A stretch of 64,000 nucleotides of DNA from Massospora cicadina (taxonomy: Eukaryota; Entomophthoromycota; Entomophthoromycetes; Entomophthorales; Entomophthoraceae). Under the pieces are notes generated by a model. It had not been told where the DNA came from. It did not search any database and saw only the letters and a program-made list of their open reading frames with translations. Numbering within the stretch: the first letter of the stretch is position 1; every line of letters begins with the position of its first letter. Where the stretch lies: positions 92,266-156,265 of the forward strand of contig JAKSZP010000179.1 of the NCBI GenBank assembly GCA_022478985.1. The letters run 5' to 3'. Both the position numbers and the translations under genes were made by a program. Positions 21,900 through 33,305 of the stretch are shown here, piece after piece.

Positions 21900-23400
21900 A
21901 GACTTGCAGCTACGTCCTGGAAGAGAAAGCAGACATAACGGCAGTAACTGCATTGTCAATATTTAACTTTTACAGGCCACAAAGTTTTGCGCCTCCTAAT
22001 AAACTGATGCATAAAGTCCTTGATAGTTTTATTGCAAAGGGACTTTATTCCCATAAAAGCCTGTTTTTGGGAGGATAGAGTTTGCTCACTTACAGTTTCC
22101 TTTGGAAAAGCCTCTTTATCTTGAGACCAAGTAGTACAAGTCATAAGATGTGGAACCATGGTATCCTGTGAAGAACAAGTAAGACAATTAAGGCAAATAG
22201 TTCATTGTTTGAAGGTCCATTGCATCCTCAAGAGCCTTTTCATATAATTAAAGGAAAGAAATAATACTCACTTCCCCAGGAGAATACTTATCCTTGAACA
22301 TTGGTTTAAATTCACAGAATCATTAGCTGTTAGGACATGAACCCCAGGATGCTTGGTTGGGTGGAGAAGTAAGAGTTAGATCCAGAGGCTGAGGAGAATT
22401 ATTGCACATACAAGTCAGTGACCTCAGTGCAAATTTTATTAATCAAATAATTTTAGCTTCAGATGGCCCACTTTAGCATCTAATATTCATTTTAATTCAA
22501 GAATTTTCTCCTGCTGTGCATGGTATTTAAGCTTCAAGGAATTAATCTTAGTTTGAAGAATCTTCCTCTTATATTCACACACCTGTAGCAAGTTATCAGT
22601 GTCCTTAGCCCATATTCCCAGGTTATTCAGCTCATTGAATAAGGACTGAGGCGACAAGAGGGGTTCAATAGGTGTCCCATGAGAGTCAAATTACACTCCT
22701 TAGCTACTTTATAAAACTGCAATCACAACTGTTTAATCATGTCAGAGAGCAAGCTAGGATTAGACTCAGTGAATAATCAGAGCCTATGGAGCTAGAGGGT
22801 TGGGAGAGCTCTGGAAGGCTGGGAGACCCAATGGCACCAGGGGGTCTTGCAGGCCCAGGTGGCCCTACTGGACCAGGAGGTCCACACGGGCCAGAGGCTC
22901 CAACTAATCCAGAGGGTCCATTTGGATCTCTAGGTCCCATAGGCCCATTGGTCCCGTTAGGTCCTGGGGGACTTAATGGACCTGGAGGGCCTTGAACCCT
23001 GGGGGGACCCATAGTTCCAGGGGTTTCCTCTACTTTGCTAACTTGAGTTTAAAGTTTGTAAAATAGTTGCTCTAATTGGAAGAGGAGATTTCTAATTCCC
23101 TCTTATATTAAATGACTTTGGTTAGCAAGGTAGGTAAGGTTATCTAACTACTAAACTTTAATTTCTCAAACTTGTTCCATCAATTGCAAGTTGATGAAGC
23201 TAGATATGTCATGATCTAGTTGAGCAATTTGCTGCTGTACATCATTAAGAGGATTGCAGTTACTAGTAATTGCATCTCAGTTATCCCAACTAAACTTGAA
23301 GGAAGAATTGAAGAACTCAGAAACATTTACATAAAAGATTAAAGCCCTTCTAGTAGATTAAATATCCCCTGATGATATATTCCCACTACTTGCAATAAGT
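21900..23400 (-). pseudogene. Gag of element D with collagen-like repeats
   Basis: The frame 22737-23012 encodes about 21 Gly-X-Y triplets (for example [12 protein letters not shown] and [12 protein letters not shown]), with only a few glycines replaced. A normal collagen-like stretch is therefore visible inside a retrotransposon Gag. Further on, near 22000-22130, the minus strand has SSQKQAFMGIK and FMHQFIRR, equivalent to the capsid-like part of Gag in elements A, B and E. The two parts are separated by stops. The plus strand of the same repeat also reads as Gly-Pro-rich, but the element's polarity makes the minus frame the real one. Element E has the same layout. Confidence 0.7.
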
Positions 23401-23798
23401 AGTACAACCCAGGGTGCAAAAATAGTGTAAATATGGGCCAGTACTAACCGCAGAAAATTGAGAGGTTTGGTATAAGTCCCTCATCATGGAGGCACAGCAC
23501 TGGCCCAAGTCCAAGTAGAATGGATTCCAGGAAAAAGGACCCTCCATCAATTAATTGCTGAATAATATCTTGTAAAGCTTCAGGCTGCATTTGAAAATTT
23601 GTAATAAAAACTCAAATTGGGACCGCTAAGCTCTAAATTGGCATGGAATTCCAACGTAAATGACACCCTAAGGGATTTTGTTCCTAGTGGAACAAACCTA
23701 GTGCAAAATACTACCCTGTCCATGGTCCTGTGACTCTTTGAGTGCAAAAGAAAATCCATTGTAGTGATTGACATTTTCACTGGTGTGTAACTCAGTTT

Positions 23799-23816
23799 AG
23801 CCCTTGTAGTGCACCA
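23799..23816 (-). other. Primer binding site of element D
   Basis: The minus strand reads TGGTGCACTACAAGGGCT four bases inside the 5' LTR. It has the canonical TGG start complementary to the CCA end of a tRNA and matches the versions in B, C and E over CACTACA-GGGC. Confidence 0.75.
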
Positions 23817-23820
23817 CTTT

Positions 23821-24170
23821 TGCAGTTTTTAATTTCTCTTCAAAAATGGAAGGTATTCTCTAAGAATTACTTTGGAAGAATCTCCATAAATAAAAGAGTT
23901 AAATAGATAATAATAAGTATTACTGAGTCAATAGATGTAATTTTTATTCTCAAAAAGACTTAGTATTTATAAGTTTTGTAGAGGCTCACCCTCAATCTGA
24001 TCTTTTTTAATATCTGAGAGATTAAATTTTCTGATAATATATGATTTGGTAAGCTTATCTCCTTTAGAAGACTTGATGAGATTAAATTTATGGAGATCCT
24101 CCTCAACAACCAATGGAGGAATAATTGGGTAATAGATTCAAAGATGGGTGAATCTGGAAAATTTTTGACA
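23821..24170 (-). repeat. 5' LTR of element D
   Basis: This 350-bp partner of 14539-14886 begins TGTCAAAAATT on the minus strand and ends with TGCA. It lies directly outside the primer binding site at 23799-23816. Confidence 0.8.
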
Positions 24171-24511
24171 AAGGTGACAATTGCTGGATTTTTTTCACTT
24201 CTTGGTCCAAAATGGAAATATCTCCTATTTCAGCCACATGAGTTGCTCCCCCATACTTACAGTCAGTTTTTTATTTTATTTAACTGAGGCAAGCTTGTCA
24301 CAAAATTGACCCTGGGCTCCTCTAGTGCCAGGCCAACCAGTATGAAGACTGGTGGCCCTTTGCTATTTTGCTTTATTGATGTACTAACCCCTACAAGTCC
24401 TGCATCCAACCCACCAACTAACCACCAATGGCTTCACCTTCAGCCACAGGCATCCTCAGCGTGTGCCTCGGCATGTCCTTCCCCCTTTCTGGGCAGCTCA
24501 GGCACTTCCAC

Positions 24512-25243
24512 TGTAACAAACTGGTCTCCCAAGGCCCAGTCCGCCACTGGCCCTAACATCCACCCCCATATATGGCCTTACCAACTCTGAATGGTCCTGT
24601 TCAAATGGATGGCCTTGCCAGGCATACTGGGCCAAGGTGTGGTGCACTGGCCTCTGTCACCTTGGGCCCCCATGCTGAGGTTCATCCCTACAGCCTCTGT
24701 CACCTCAGGGTTACCCAGCCAAGGTGTGGTCAACCAGCCTCTGTCACCTTGGGCCATCCTAGCTCCTTCCCCTCTCACCAGGGCAAGGCCACTCTCAAGA
24801 GGATCCTGGAACGTCCACCCTATTCCTCTTCTCCTCATTGCACTGCCATCTGCACCCCCAATCCTTGCTTAAATAAATAAAATTAAATAAACAGATTCAG
24901 CAAATAGCAGCCTTTATTGGGAATGGACTCAAAGTCAGAATAGAATTTCAATACTGAGGTCCATCAGGGGCTGGCCTTGGATTAAAATACTATCAAAAAA
25001 AGGCTAAATGTATTTTCAGTCATGAGGGGCGCAAAAGCCTCCAGAATTAGCCCTGGCAACTCGGCAGCAAATGGGGGAATCCTCAGGATGAACAAACATG
25101 TAATTTTTAAATTTAATTAATTATTCCATTATCGACCTAAATAAGAAAATCCTACTCAGAATAACAGAATTGCAACTATCAACACACACAAATCTCATAA
25201 TTTCCACCTTATGAGATTCATGTAATGATCAACAATTATTACA
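24512..25243 (-). repeat. 3' LTR of TRIM2
   Basis: It pairs with 25604-26297. Shared landmarks on the plus strand include CCACCCCCATATATGGCC, CCTTGCCAGGCATAC, GTCATGAGGGGCGCAAAAGC and CCTTATGAGATTCATGTAAT. An internal run of repeated CCTCTGTCACCT units is present in both copies. Confidence 0.9.
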
Positions 25244-25603
25244 CTACCCCCCTGTAAAACTTGGCAGATCCCAACCCAAACTGGCAGAGCAGGCAAGCAG
25301 CGACCAACAACCTAGCTGACAGAGGACCTTTTTCTGTGCAACTTGGGGGAAGTGACTGGAAGTCCAGAGCCCCTGGATCAAATCAACGGATTCTCTGGAG
25401 GTCTCTTGGCAGGCACAAGAGGCCATCAACTGCCAGCAGTTTGGCCCACCCCCCAAGCTCCACATCTTCTTTGTGGGAAGGCCCCACAAAACCCACAAAA
25501 AGGATTGATGGACCATGCTGACGCTTGGGATATCAACTGTGGCCCACCTTGCAGGCTGTCTGGTAACCACTGCCTGCCAAAGGAAAGGTGAGTATTGAAA
25601 TAA

Positions 25604-26297
25604 TGTAATGAACTGGGATTCCAAGACACAGTCTGCCACTGGCCCAACATCCACCCCCATATATGGCCATACCAACTCCAAATGGTCCTGTCTAAATAGA
25701 CAGCCTTGCCAGGCATACCAGGCTGAGGTGCAGTGCACCAGCCTCTGTCACCTTGGGCCCCTGGGCTGAGGTGCATCCCTATGGCCTCTGTCACCTTGGG
25801 GTTACCCAGCTGAGGTGCGGTTAACTGGCCTCTGTCACCTCAGGCCACTCTCAAGGGGATCCCAGTACGTCCACCCCCTTCCTCTCCTCTTCATTGAACC
25901 ACCATCCACATCCCCAATCCTTGCTTAAATAAGTAAAATTAAATAAACATATCCAGCAAATAGCGGCCTTTATTGGAGATGGACTCAAAGTCAGAATAGA
26001 ATTTAGATACTGAGGTCCATTGGAGCTGACCTCAGATTGAAATACTATAAAAAAGGTTAAATGAATTGTTGGTCATGAGGGGCGCAAAAGCCTCCAGAAT
26101 TAGCCCTGGCAACTTGGCAGCAAACGGGGGGAATCCTCAGGATGGACAAACACTTAATTTTCAAATTTAATCAATTATTCCATTATTGACCCAAATAGGA
26201 AAATCCTACTCAGAATACCAGAATTGCAACTATTGACATGCACAAATCTCATAATTCCCACCTTATGAGATTCATGTAATGATCAATGATCATTACA
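25604..26297 (-). repeat. 5' LTR of TRIM2
   Basis: This partner of 24512-25243 starts TGTAATGAACTGGG and ends CATTACA on the plus strand. It is about 38 bp shorter, mainly around the CCTCTGTCACC-rich part. Confidence 0.9.
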
Positions 26298-27149
26298 TCC
26301 ACACTGCCCCACCCTCATGACCCTTCACCAACCCATCTGGGAATGCCCCAGCGAGTCCATCCCTCTTCTTGGGTAGCTATGGCACCTCCCACACTGCACT
26401 CCGCTAGGGTGGTGGCTATGCAGCTCATCCACTGATAGCCAGCTGTTCAGGCTCCTGATGGTTCCTCATAGAGAGAAGGCATGGGAGCTGGCAGCGCGGC
26501 CACTCCAGGCGTGATCATCTGCATCTATTGGGGATCTCCTATCCCAACTTCCCCACTCTAGTTGCAATAAGCTACTTCAAACAAACAGGAAAGATGGCAA
26601 ACGAGAGATGTTTATTAGGAGGGAATGAACGACTATTTATTCTACTTTCAGGGCTACTGCGCCCAAGTGCTCTTTGGCCAATCAACTACTGGAAAACCCA
26701 TTGGCCTCTTAATTCCAAACCTATATCAGATCATGAACTTTTCATTCATACTTCATAGTGATTCCCTCTTAGATCTGATCATCCAATCATCAAATATTAA
26801 ATTAGGTCAATCCATCCTCAGCATAAGTCGCTGGTTGATTGTATATAAATTCATATATAAATAAGACTTCAAGCATCCTTGGCGTGAGTTGCTGATGCTC
26901 CAAATTAGATGACAGAACCATTTTGGACAATTTATAACAGATTTATCAGCTTTCCGCTGGAAACTCCCACAATGATCTTTGGATGGTATTTTGGCAGTGA
27001 ACGCAGCTTCCGTTGAACCTAAACTCAATCAAATATAACATTAAATATTATCAAACTAGGCGATTAGCTGGCAATTATGCCTGACTAACCAAAACCCCTA
27101 ATTCAGATACTATCAGAAGGATTCATCTAGTTAAAATCTTGACAAAGCT

Positions 27150-28930
27150 GACCAGAAGATGGACATTACTGATCTCTGAGGAGCACAAATATTATACTAG
27201 AATTTAAATGAACAGAAAGAGACAAGTGGATCATTCAAACCATAAAAAAATAAAATTAAAATTAACCAACCAGGCCAGATGTGGTAAACTGCTATGCGTC
27301 TATAGGGGGGTGAGTCAGAATTGGGAGGCTCATCTTCCTCCTCTGTATTGGATAGTGTACAGCAGAGCACTGAGAGCACAGGCATGGGTGCATCCTCAAA
27401 ATGGGGGTCAAGGTAGCAAAGTAACTCAGGAAGCTTGAATTCAGCTATGAGGAGGGTGGTGATATATTTGGAAAGGGCTTTTTCAGCCTCAAGGTGAACT
27501 TTGGGTAGCATGGTAAAGTTGGCAATGTTATTGCTGGTAATGCGGGTCTTGGGGCCAAATTTTATGACCATTGCAACTTTTGTACTGCCTTGTGGGCAAC
27601 TTTTTGAAATTGGAGGAATTTTTTTAATTTGTTGCATGGGGGAAGGATAGGGATGGGTACCCCTTTGGCCAAGACTGCAACTGATTTTGCTTTGGCCTTT
27701 CAGAGGGGGCAGCAATCAGAGGAGGCAACAGCCTCTTTGGTGAGTTGGTGGTCACTTCAGAATTCATTTACATCTGAGCTTAGAGTATAACAGCAAGTTG
27801 GAAATTGAGCTGCATATTTTGCATTTAGGTATATTTTGAAGCCTGGGGCCTTGACTGAGTTAGGGATAGAATTTCCCAAATCATCAGCTTTCTCCAAATA
27901 ATCTCATGAGTTTGGTTGAAGATGATAGGTTGGTTGGCATATGGATAGGCTGGAGGGGGTAGGTGGGTGGGTTTTTGTTGAATTTACTGGGGTCCATGCT
28001 GGCTCCTGATTAGTTAGAGTAGGAGTGGTGGTTTGAAATATTGGTTCCTTATTGGTTTAATTTGTGGTAGTTACATCTACTATTTTTGGGTGGGAGGGAT
28101 GGAGAATTGTGCCCCATTTGAAAAAGGATTTTATGTTGGCTATGGGAGCATCATGGGGGGAGTCAAGCATGTGGGCTCCATCTCAGGCTATGGTGGGGCA
28201 GTGCCACTTTGGGTGGTCCAGGTCAAAACAAATGGGGCAAATCATGCACCCCCTATCTACTCTGGCATAGAAAGAGTGGTCAGTGGCAGAGGGGACAACG
28301 GTGCAAGGGGGAATCAAAATAGCAATTTTTCTTGATTGGGCATATGGTTGCAAAGACGCAAGGGCCCACTAGTTAGTTGGCTCCATTGGAAACCACAAAT
28401 GTAAAATGGGGTCAGTGACATATACTGACAACCCAACTATTATTTTATTATATAAAGTTTCAAGGAAGAGGTGGGTGGGGAGGCCTGCAAATTGAACCAC
28501 AAGATTGGTATCATCAGGCAACTGAGTGTGAGTGGTTGAGATAGGGGTTTTCTAGAACTTCAGGGAAATGTTGGCTGCAATTATAGCATCATCTTCACAG
28601 GTAAAGCTAAGGTTAAAGTACCACTTATAGGGGTGGAAGTTGATAGCCTGCAGGCTGCATAAGCGCCTGGGTTAATTTGATTATTGTTTGTCATTGAAGG
28701 AAACAAGTTGCCATATTTGACCTGGAGGCCAAGTTGTTTCTTGCTTTAGGGGAGCACAATGGGGCTACAAGGTACCATTTGAGAATGTTCAAGGTGGAGG
28801 GCAAGATCCTTGGGGGAGTGTATTGCCCTGAGGAATTGGGAGGCTGGTCAATCTGATTTGAAAGCATTTCCCCGCTGGGTGGAAGATGTTAGGGGGGTTT
28901 CACTACTGCCCCATTTTAGAGCATGTGGGC
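27150..28930 (-). pseudogene. CCHC zinc-knuckle protein of retroposon H, copy 1
   Basis: The minus frame contains CPICFDLDHPKWHC at 28198-28239, an exact C-x2-C-x4-H-x4-C knuckle as found in Gag and LINE ORF1 proteins. Upstream pieces match the better-preserved frame of copy 2 (LPDDT, FAGLPT). Downstream, 27197-27715 is a 172-residue frame rich in Pro and Ser, with LAKGVPIPIPPP in another register. Several stops separate these parts. The likely role is RNA binding during retroposition, which is an inference. Confidence 0.65.
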
Positions 28931-29049
28931 AGTCAGGCCAAGGACATTGGTGGTTTGTTGTTTGTCTGTTTTTCAGATTTGTTTAGCTCTTCTGTATTTC
29001 TAAATTCTCTCAAATGTGCTATAAAGCATAAATGACCTACAGTCAGTTT

Positions 29050-30930
29050 AATGATATATTTTTTGAAACTTAACTTTTTGATTGTGCCTATTGAATAACT
29101 GTTGTAGCTTCAGATTTCTTATGTGTATAATTGGAACACCTAGTTCTAACTCTTTGTATGAGATATAGCTTGATGCAGTTAAAATATTTAACCCTTTACC
29201 TTGTTAGTATTCATCCTTTACATTTAAATCATGACTGATGAAGTATTATTTTTTGTCTTCTGGAAATTTATGAAACATCAGCAATTTACTGCATTTACTT
29301 GTTTGTTTCTTGATGCTAGTATCACAATATCAAATAAATATAATAGTACAAATTAATAAAGTTTAAATATCCCATAAACTTATTAATTGACTCTGCCAAT
29401 AAAAAACTCACAACATAGTGATGGCAACAAATGTATCATAACATTAGTTTCTGGTATTTTATAATTATTTAAAGTTAATAAGTAGTAGACTTATAAATAT
29501 TGTTACACCTTTAAGTTGAATTCTCATAATAATTGTGAGTGATACTGTTTCAATGGCACAATATATATAGTATTTTTTGTTGTAATTATATACACTATCA
29601 GCTCTGATTCCTTAAATAACTATGGAAATTATCTGGCTAATAACTTTAAAAATAGTAAAAAATTGATTCAACTATAAGTCTATCATTACACATGATCTTT
29701 TAAAGTTCTTATAAGATCTTCAAATAATTGATAGATGTATATTAATTGGCAATATACTACTTGACAGTTATCATGAATTATTTAATACAATCATACAACA
29801 TAAACATCTTTAAGAATGCTTAAGTTTAGCTTAATTTTCTAAAATATAACATATTAACATGTCTCATAATTTAGCAATTCATATATAAGTTATGTAACAT
29901 AGGTAAAATTTATAAACAATCTTAGTTGATAGATATCATGTACATTCAGAACTGACTTTAAGTTCATGTTTGATAGAAACATTACCTTTTATAAAAATTA
30001 ATAAGATATTGGTATTTAAATATCTGATAGCAATCAACATTTTTTTATTCTAAACCTTCTCATATCATCTCAGGCAAACATCTCACCAAGCTTTAATAAG
30101 AATTTTTTGTTTAAAATTAATTATAGTGAATGTATCAAAAGGTAAAGTAAGATTTAATTAAGGAGATTCTTTCCCACCTCTATTAACTTAAACTTATTTG
30201 CTTAACATTTTAGATATACAGGGTACTTTTCTTGCAAGTGTGATTTTTAATACAAAGTTTGCGTTTGAACCATCCCTGCTAAGGAGTGATTGGTTTTATA
30301 TATAACCATCTTCATTATTATATGCTTGATGTTGTGGGCTACAACCTGTGGTTGACCAATCAAGTTAAGCAAGGGTTAGATAGAAAAGTTCTTTAGATAA
30401 CTTATGTTTGCACAAACATATGCAATTAAAGACACATTATGATATAAAAATAATAGCTGCTGAAATATTGTATAAATTTAAACTTCTACTTAAAATATGA
30501 CTAACAATCAAACTATCTTCTAGGTTTTCATTTTTTATGATATTTGGCATTAACTATAAATTATTCTTTATCCTTTCAGAAGATTAGCACAATAAAGGTA
30601 ATCATTATTTATAAGTTTAAGATATGTTATATTAGTAGTCTTAAATTCTAGTAATTTATTAGGGTTTTCACTGGATTTAGGTAACATTTCTCATATTTTG
30701 ATTTTGCTATCTGCTATAATTATTGTTTGGCCTATCAGAGGGTCAGTATAATAGTTAACCAACAATTTGAAATTGATATATCAAATCAGTAGTTTATATC
30801 TTGTAATAGAATTTTGGGTATCTTGCTAAATATAAATACCTGATTTTAATGAGTTTTAAAATATTTTTTATAATATCAACTTCAATTTTCACTTATCATT
30901 ACTAAAGAATCAATATCATTCTATTGAATA
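29050..30930. other. AT-rich spacer, nothing recognised
   Basis: About 1.9 kb of very AT-rich sequence with no open frame over 60 codons, no repeat partner in the window and no RNA gene that I can identify. Confidence 0.6.
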
Positions 30931-31024
30931 TCTGCTTTGAGTGTGCAAAGTTTTATTAGATTTGGTTTAATAGGTTCTGAGATTACTATGGACACAGATT
31001 CTTTTAGAGATTCTTCTATAAATG

Positions 31025-31161
31025 AAAAAATTATTTGAGGTGGGTCGACCTTGGGTCAAACATACTACACCAAGAAAGTTTTCTAGCCAGTACAGGTTTC
31101 GAACTCAAAACCTGCACTAGGGGTGGAAGCAGTTTTAGCCACTCAGCTAACCACCCTTATC
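31025..31161 (-). mobile_element. tRNA-derived SINE (SINE1)
   Basis: A 137-bp unit is flanked by a perfect 12-bp target duplication, CTTCTATAAATG (31013-31024 and 31162-31173). Its minus strand starts with a tRNA-like head: GGTTAGCTGAGTGG fits RNA polymerase III box A and GAGTTCGAAACC fits box B, about 35 bases apart. The tail includes GGTCGACCCACCTCAAATAA, shared with the composite SINE at 34507-34837. It would have needed a LINE reverse transcriptase. A functional tRNA is excluded because no acceptor stem or cloverleaf closes around the boxes. Confidence 0.87.
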
Positions 31162-31976
31162 CTTCTATAAATGGTTGACTGATTACTTTATAAAAACCAA
31201 CGGTTAATTGACATATTGATTCAAATTGGAGAAAGCAAATGTTGAGTGAGTCAAATTTAAGATTTTGGTTAATACTTGTTTGGTGCTAATTTAAGTTTTT
31301 TGCTTCCTTTGGAGTGTGAGTTTAAATAGCGATTGGGCATACTATTATTGCAAAAAGCGTTTTTCTATAATAACTTTATTTATTTTTAACCTATTGTTAC
31401 CAAATAAAGTGGAGAACTAGCGCTAGGTACCCGCTATGAGTGTGCAAAGTTTCATAAAAATTGGTTTGGTAGTTTCTGAGATTTCCCGCGAACAACATAG
31501 ACCCCCTAGAACTTTATTTATCTAAAAAAGCTGTTTATACACATCAAAGCTTAAAATATTGATCCAAATATAGTTCTATATTAGACCCTAAACACGTTTT
31601 TGCAATCTCTGATAACTTGTTGTAATAAGCTAAAAGGATTTATATCTATTTTCTGCTTTCTTTTAATCTACGCATCATCTAAATATATTAGCTTTTACGC
31701 TTCATATTTTAAATTGTTTTACAGTTAAATCAATATATAAATCCTTTTAACTAAGATATTATAGTTTGATTGGGTATAACAAGCCGGTTTGGTTTCATAT
31801 AATGCATTTTAACTAATAACTCTAAAAGAGTGTAGTCTATTAGAAATAGTCATCATTTGATCTAGTCAAACCTAACTACTTTATATTGCAAAAAATTAAA
31901 CAGTTGATATTTATATAGCATTTAAATGCTATTCGAATAAAGCTTAAAATAACGATATAGCCTTTTCAGAGTTTAA

Positions 31977-32474
31977 CACGTTCGTCGCCATGTCACCCAA
32001 ATACGGGTGACGGGGCGACGAATGTGTAATGAACAATTTGTAGGGTTAGCATCACTAATAGCAATTTGAACATGATGTTTCGAATGAAATCAAAGCGGTA
32101 AAAAACTACCCAAAACCACCATTGGAGCTCAGAAGGAGTATGTAAGAAAAAGGCACGCAAAACGAAGTTCCTAATTGCATGGGTAGAGGAAATCCTAGCT
32201 GCGTGGGTAGAGGATACAAAATAAGAATATTAGAAATATTTATATTATAAAATAATTATTATTAATTTATATTTATGATGAGAGATTATATTATATTATG
32301 GTGTATTATGGTATTCGCTAAAACAGTCTAGACACATTTGTCGTGATTTTGGACATTTGGGACAATAGGGTATATTTTTACATTATTTTTGCTTCCTGGC
32401 ATTCGACAATTTGTCGATAGTCACATTTGGATCCCGTGAGAAACTCAACTGAATCACGCTGGGCGACGAACGTG
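31977..32474. mobile_element. piggyBac-like MITE, copy 1
   Basis: The 498-bp unit has perfect terminal inverted repeats of at least 13 bp (CACGTTCGTCGCC and its complement) flanked on both sides by TTAA (31973-31976 and 32475-32478). TTAA targets are the hallmark of the piggyBac superfamily. Just inside the left end is a hairpin, GTCACCC with GGGTGAC. No transposase is encoded. A diverged second copy lies at 51699-52216. The minus-strand open frame at 32383-32595 runs across its right edge and is not a gene. Confidence 0.85.
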
Positions 32475-32478
32475 TTAA

Positions 32479-33305
32479 ACTGGTAGTTAAGAGCATCAGC
32501 AGACTAGGAAAAATGAATTTATTTTTAAATGAACGCACAATGGCTAAAAAATGCGCAGAAATATGCTTTGGAACTGAGAAACTATCTAATGGCATTGTAT
32601 TAGAGGCTTAGTAACAAAATGGCCAAGTTCCACCCAGTATGCATATAAACAACATTGTATATTATATTCTCTAAAAGTCAAATTCTACTTTTATTGCTAG
32701 TTAATCAAAGCTCAGAGGAAAACAAAACAAGCTCTTTAAATCTCTAGTTGTTGTAGACTGCAGGCCTATATGTGTAGATAATTACTTGTAATTTAAGTAA
32801 AAATGCCCAGTTTTCTTTGAAGAGGCAAGTAAAAAACTGAAAAATCTTGGATAATTTTTGAGTACACCAAAGTACAAACTAAAATGCTTTAGCAAATTGA
32901 GTCATCATAATAAGTGTTAAGGGTATTAAAATTGCGGGTTTGGCATAATTTTAATTTGATTAACAAAAGAGTTGAAACTGCGCGCTTTACGAACATCAGT
33001 GTTTCAAATGATGGGTCAAGCACAATAAAATATGATTATCGAGTTAAAGATTACTCGTGGGCTATTAAAACCAAGAAAACAGCTTCGAATAAGCCTTGAA
33101 TAAATTATAGAAAAATCTTACCGTAAAAAACAGTATAAAAAGTCATCGCGTGACGCTGAAAATAAAAAATAAAAGTTTTTACAACTATGCCTCAATAACC
33201 ATATCTAAAAAGGATTATTCAAAAAGTATAGGATACAACCAAAAAAATAAAATGCATATAGCGAGAAAATGACTGATGATATTAAAACATAAATTTAAAG
33301 AAACG
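32479..33305. other. Intergenic AT-rich stretch beyond the cyclin gene
   Basis: Between the MITE and the 3' end of the cyclin gene. No recognised coding domain; the plus-strand frame 32914-33099 has no recognisable similarity and is likely chance. Confidence 0.5.

Larger units (their letters stand above)
14539..24170 (-). mobile_element. Ty3/gypsy retrotransposon D with nested element C
   Basis: A pair of direct repeats of about 350 bp (14539-14886 and 23821-24170) brackets a minus-strand gag, protease, dUTPase, RT, RNase H and integrase. The integrase is split: it breaks off at about 18248 and resumes below 15098, and the gap is exactly element C. A primer binding site lies four bases inside the high-coordinate LTR and a purine tract lies inside the low one, so both polarity signals agree with the minus strand. 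No matching target duplication is visible. Coding regions are heavily decayed. Confidence 0.85.
24512..26297 (-). mobile_element. TRIM2: miniature LTR retrotransposon with 360-bp interior
   Basis: Direct repeats 24512-25243 and 25604-26297 (732 and 694 bp) both begin TGTAA and end TTACA. They enclose only 360 bp. A perfect 5-bp duplication, TCCAC, lies at 24507-24511 and 26298-26302. On the minus strand a purine tract, ACAGGGGGGTAG, directly precedes the LTR start TGTAATAATTG; this is nearly the same as GCAGGGGGTAA and TGTAATGATTG in TRIM1. The two TRIMs are therefore related and TRIM2 points leftwards. Both continue TTATTT just inside the other LTR, not a TGG primer site. No protein is encoded. 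Confidence 0.9.
24296..27144. mobile_element. Solo LTR G inside retroposon H copy 1
   Basis: Comparison with copy 2 of H shows a clean insertion between 24295 and 27145. The insert begins TGTCA and ends TGACA, and has a perfect 5-bp duplication, AAGCT (24291-24295 and 27145-27149). Without nested TRIM2 it is about 1.06 kb, with no internal region or coding domain, as expected for a solo LTR left by recombination. Confidence 0.78.
24270..29037 (-). mobile_element. Non-LTR-type retroposon H, copy 1 (with nested G and TRIM2)
   Basis: A perfect 12-bp direct repeat, TACAGTCAGTTT, flanks the unit at 24258-24269 and 29038-29049. Long variable duplications like this are typical of target-primed reverse transcription. 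On the minus strand the unit ends in an A-rich tail (CAGTTAAATAAAATAAAA). Removing nested element G leaves about 1.9 kb. Copy 2 (42627-51550, less element E) is also about 1.96 kb and has its own duplication. The only coding trace is a protein with a CCHC zinc knuckle; no RT or endonuclease is visible. It is probably a non-autonomous derivative of a LINE-like element. Confidence 0.82.

Noticed and set aside
22786..22995. Plus-strand open frame rich in Gly and Pro
   Set aside because: It is the antisense shadow of the collagen-like Gag repeat. GGN-CCN codons read as Gly/Pro on both strands, and the polarity of element D is minus.
24306..25794. Set of open frames up to 164 codons on both strands
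   Set aside because: They lie in LTR G and the LTRs of TRIM2. The same frames are not kept between the two LTR copies, so they are chance frames in GC-richer LTR sequence.
31080..31160. Possible second tRNA gene
   Set aside because: Same reasoning: a tRNA-like head within a 12-bp target duplication, no cloverleaf.
32383..32595. Minus-strand 70-codon frame
   Set aside because: It spans the right end of a piggyBac-like MITE and has no domain.
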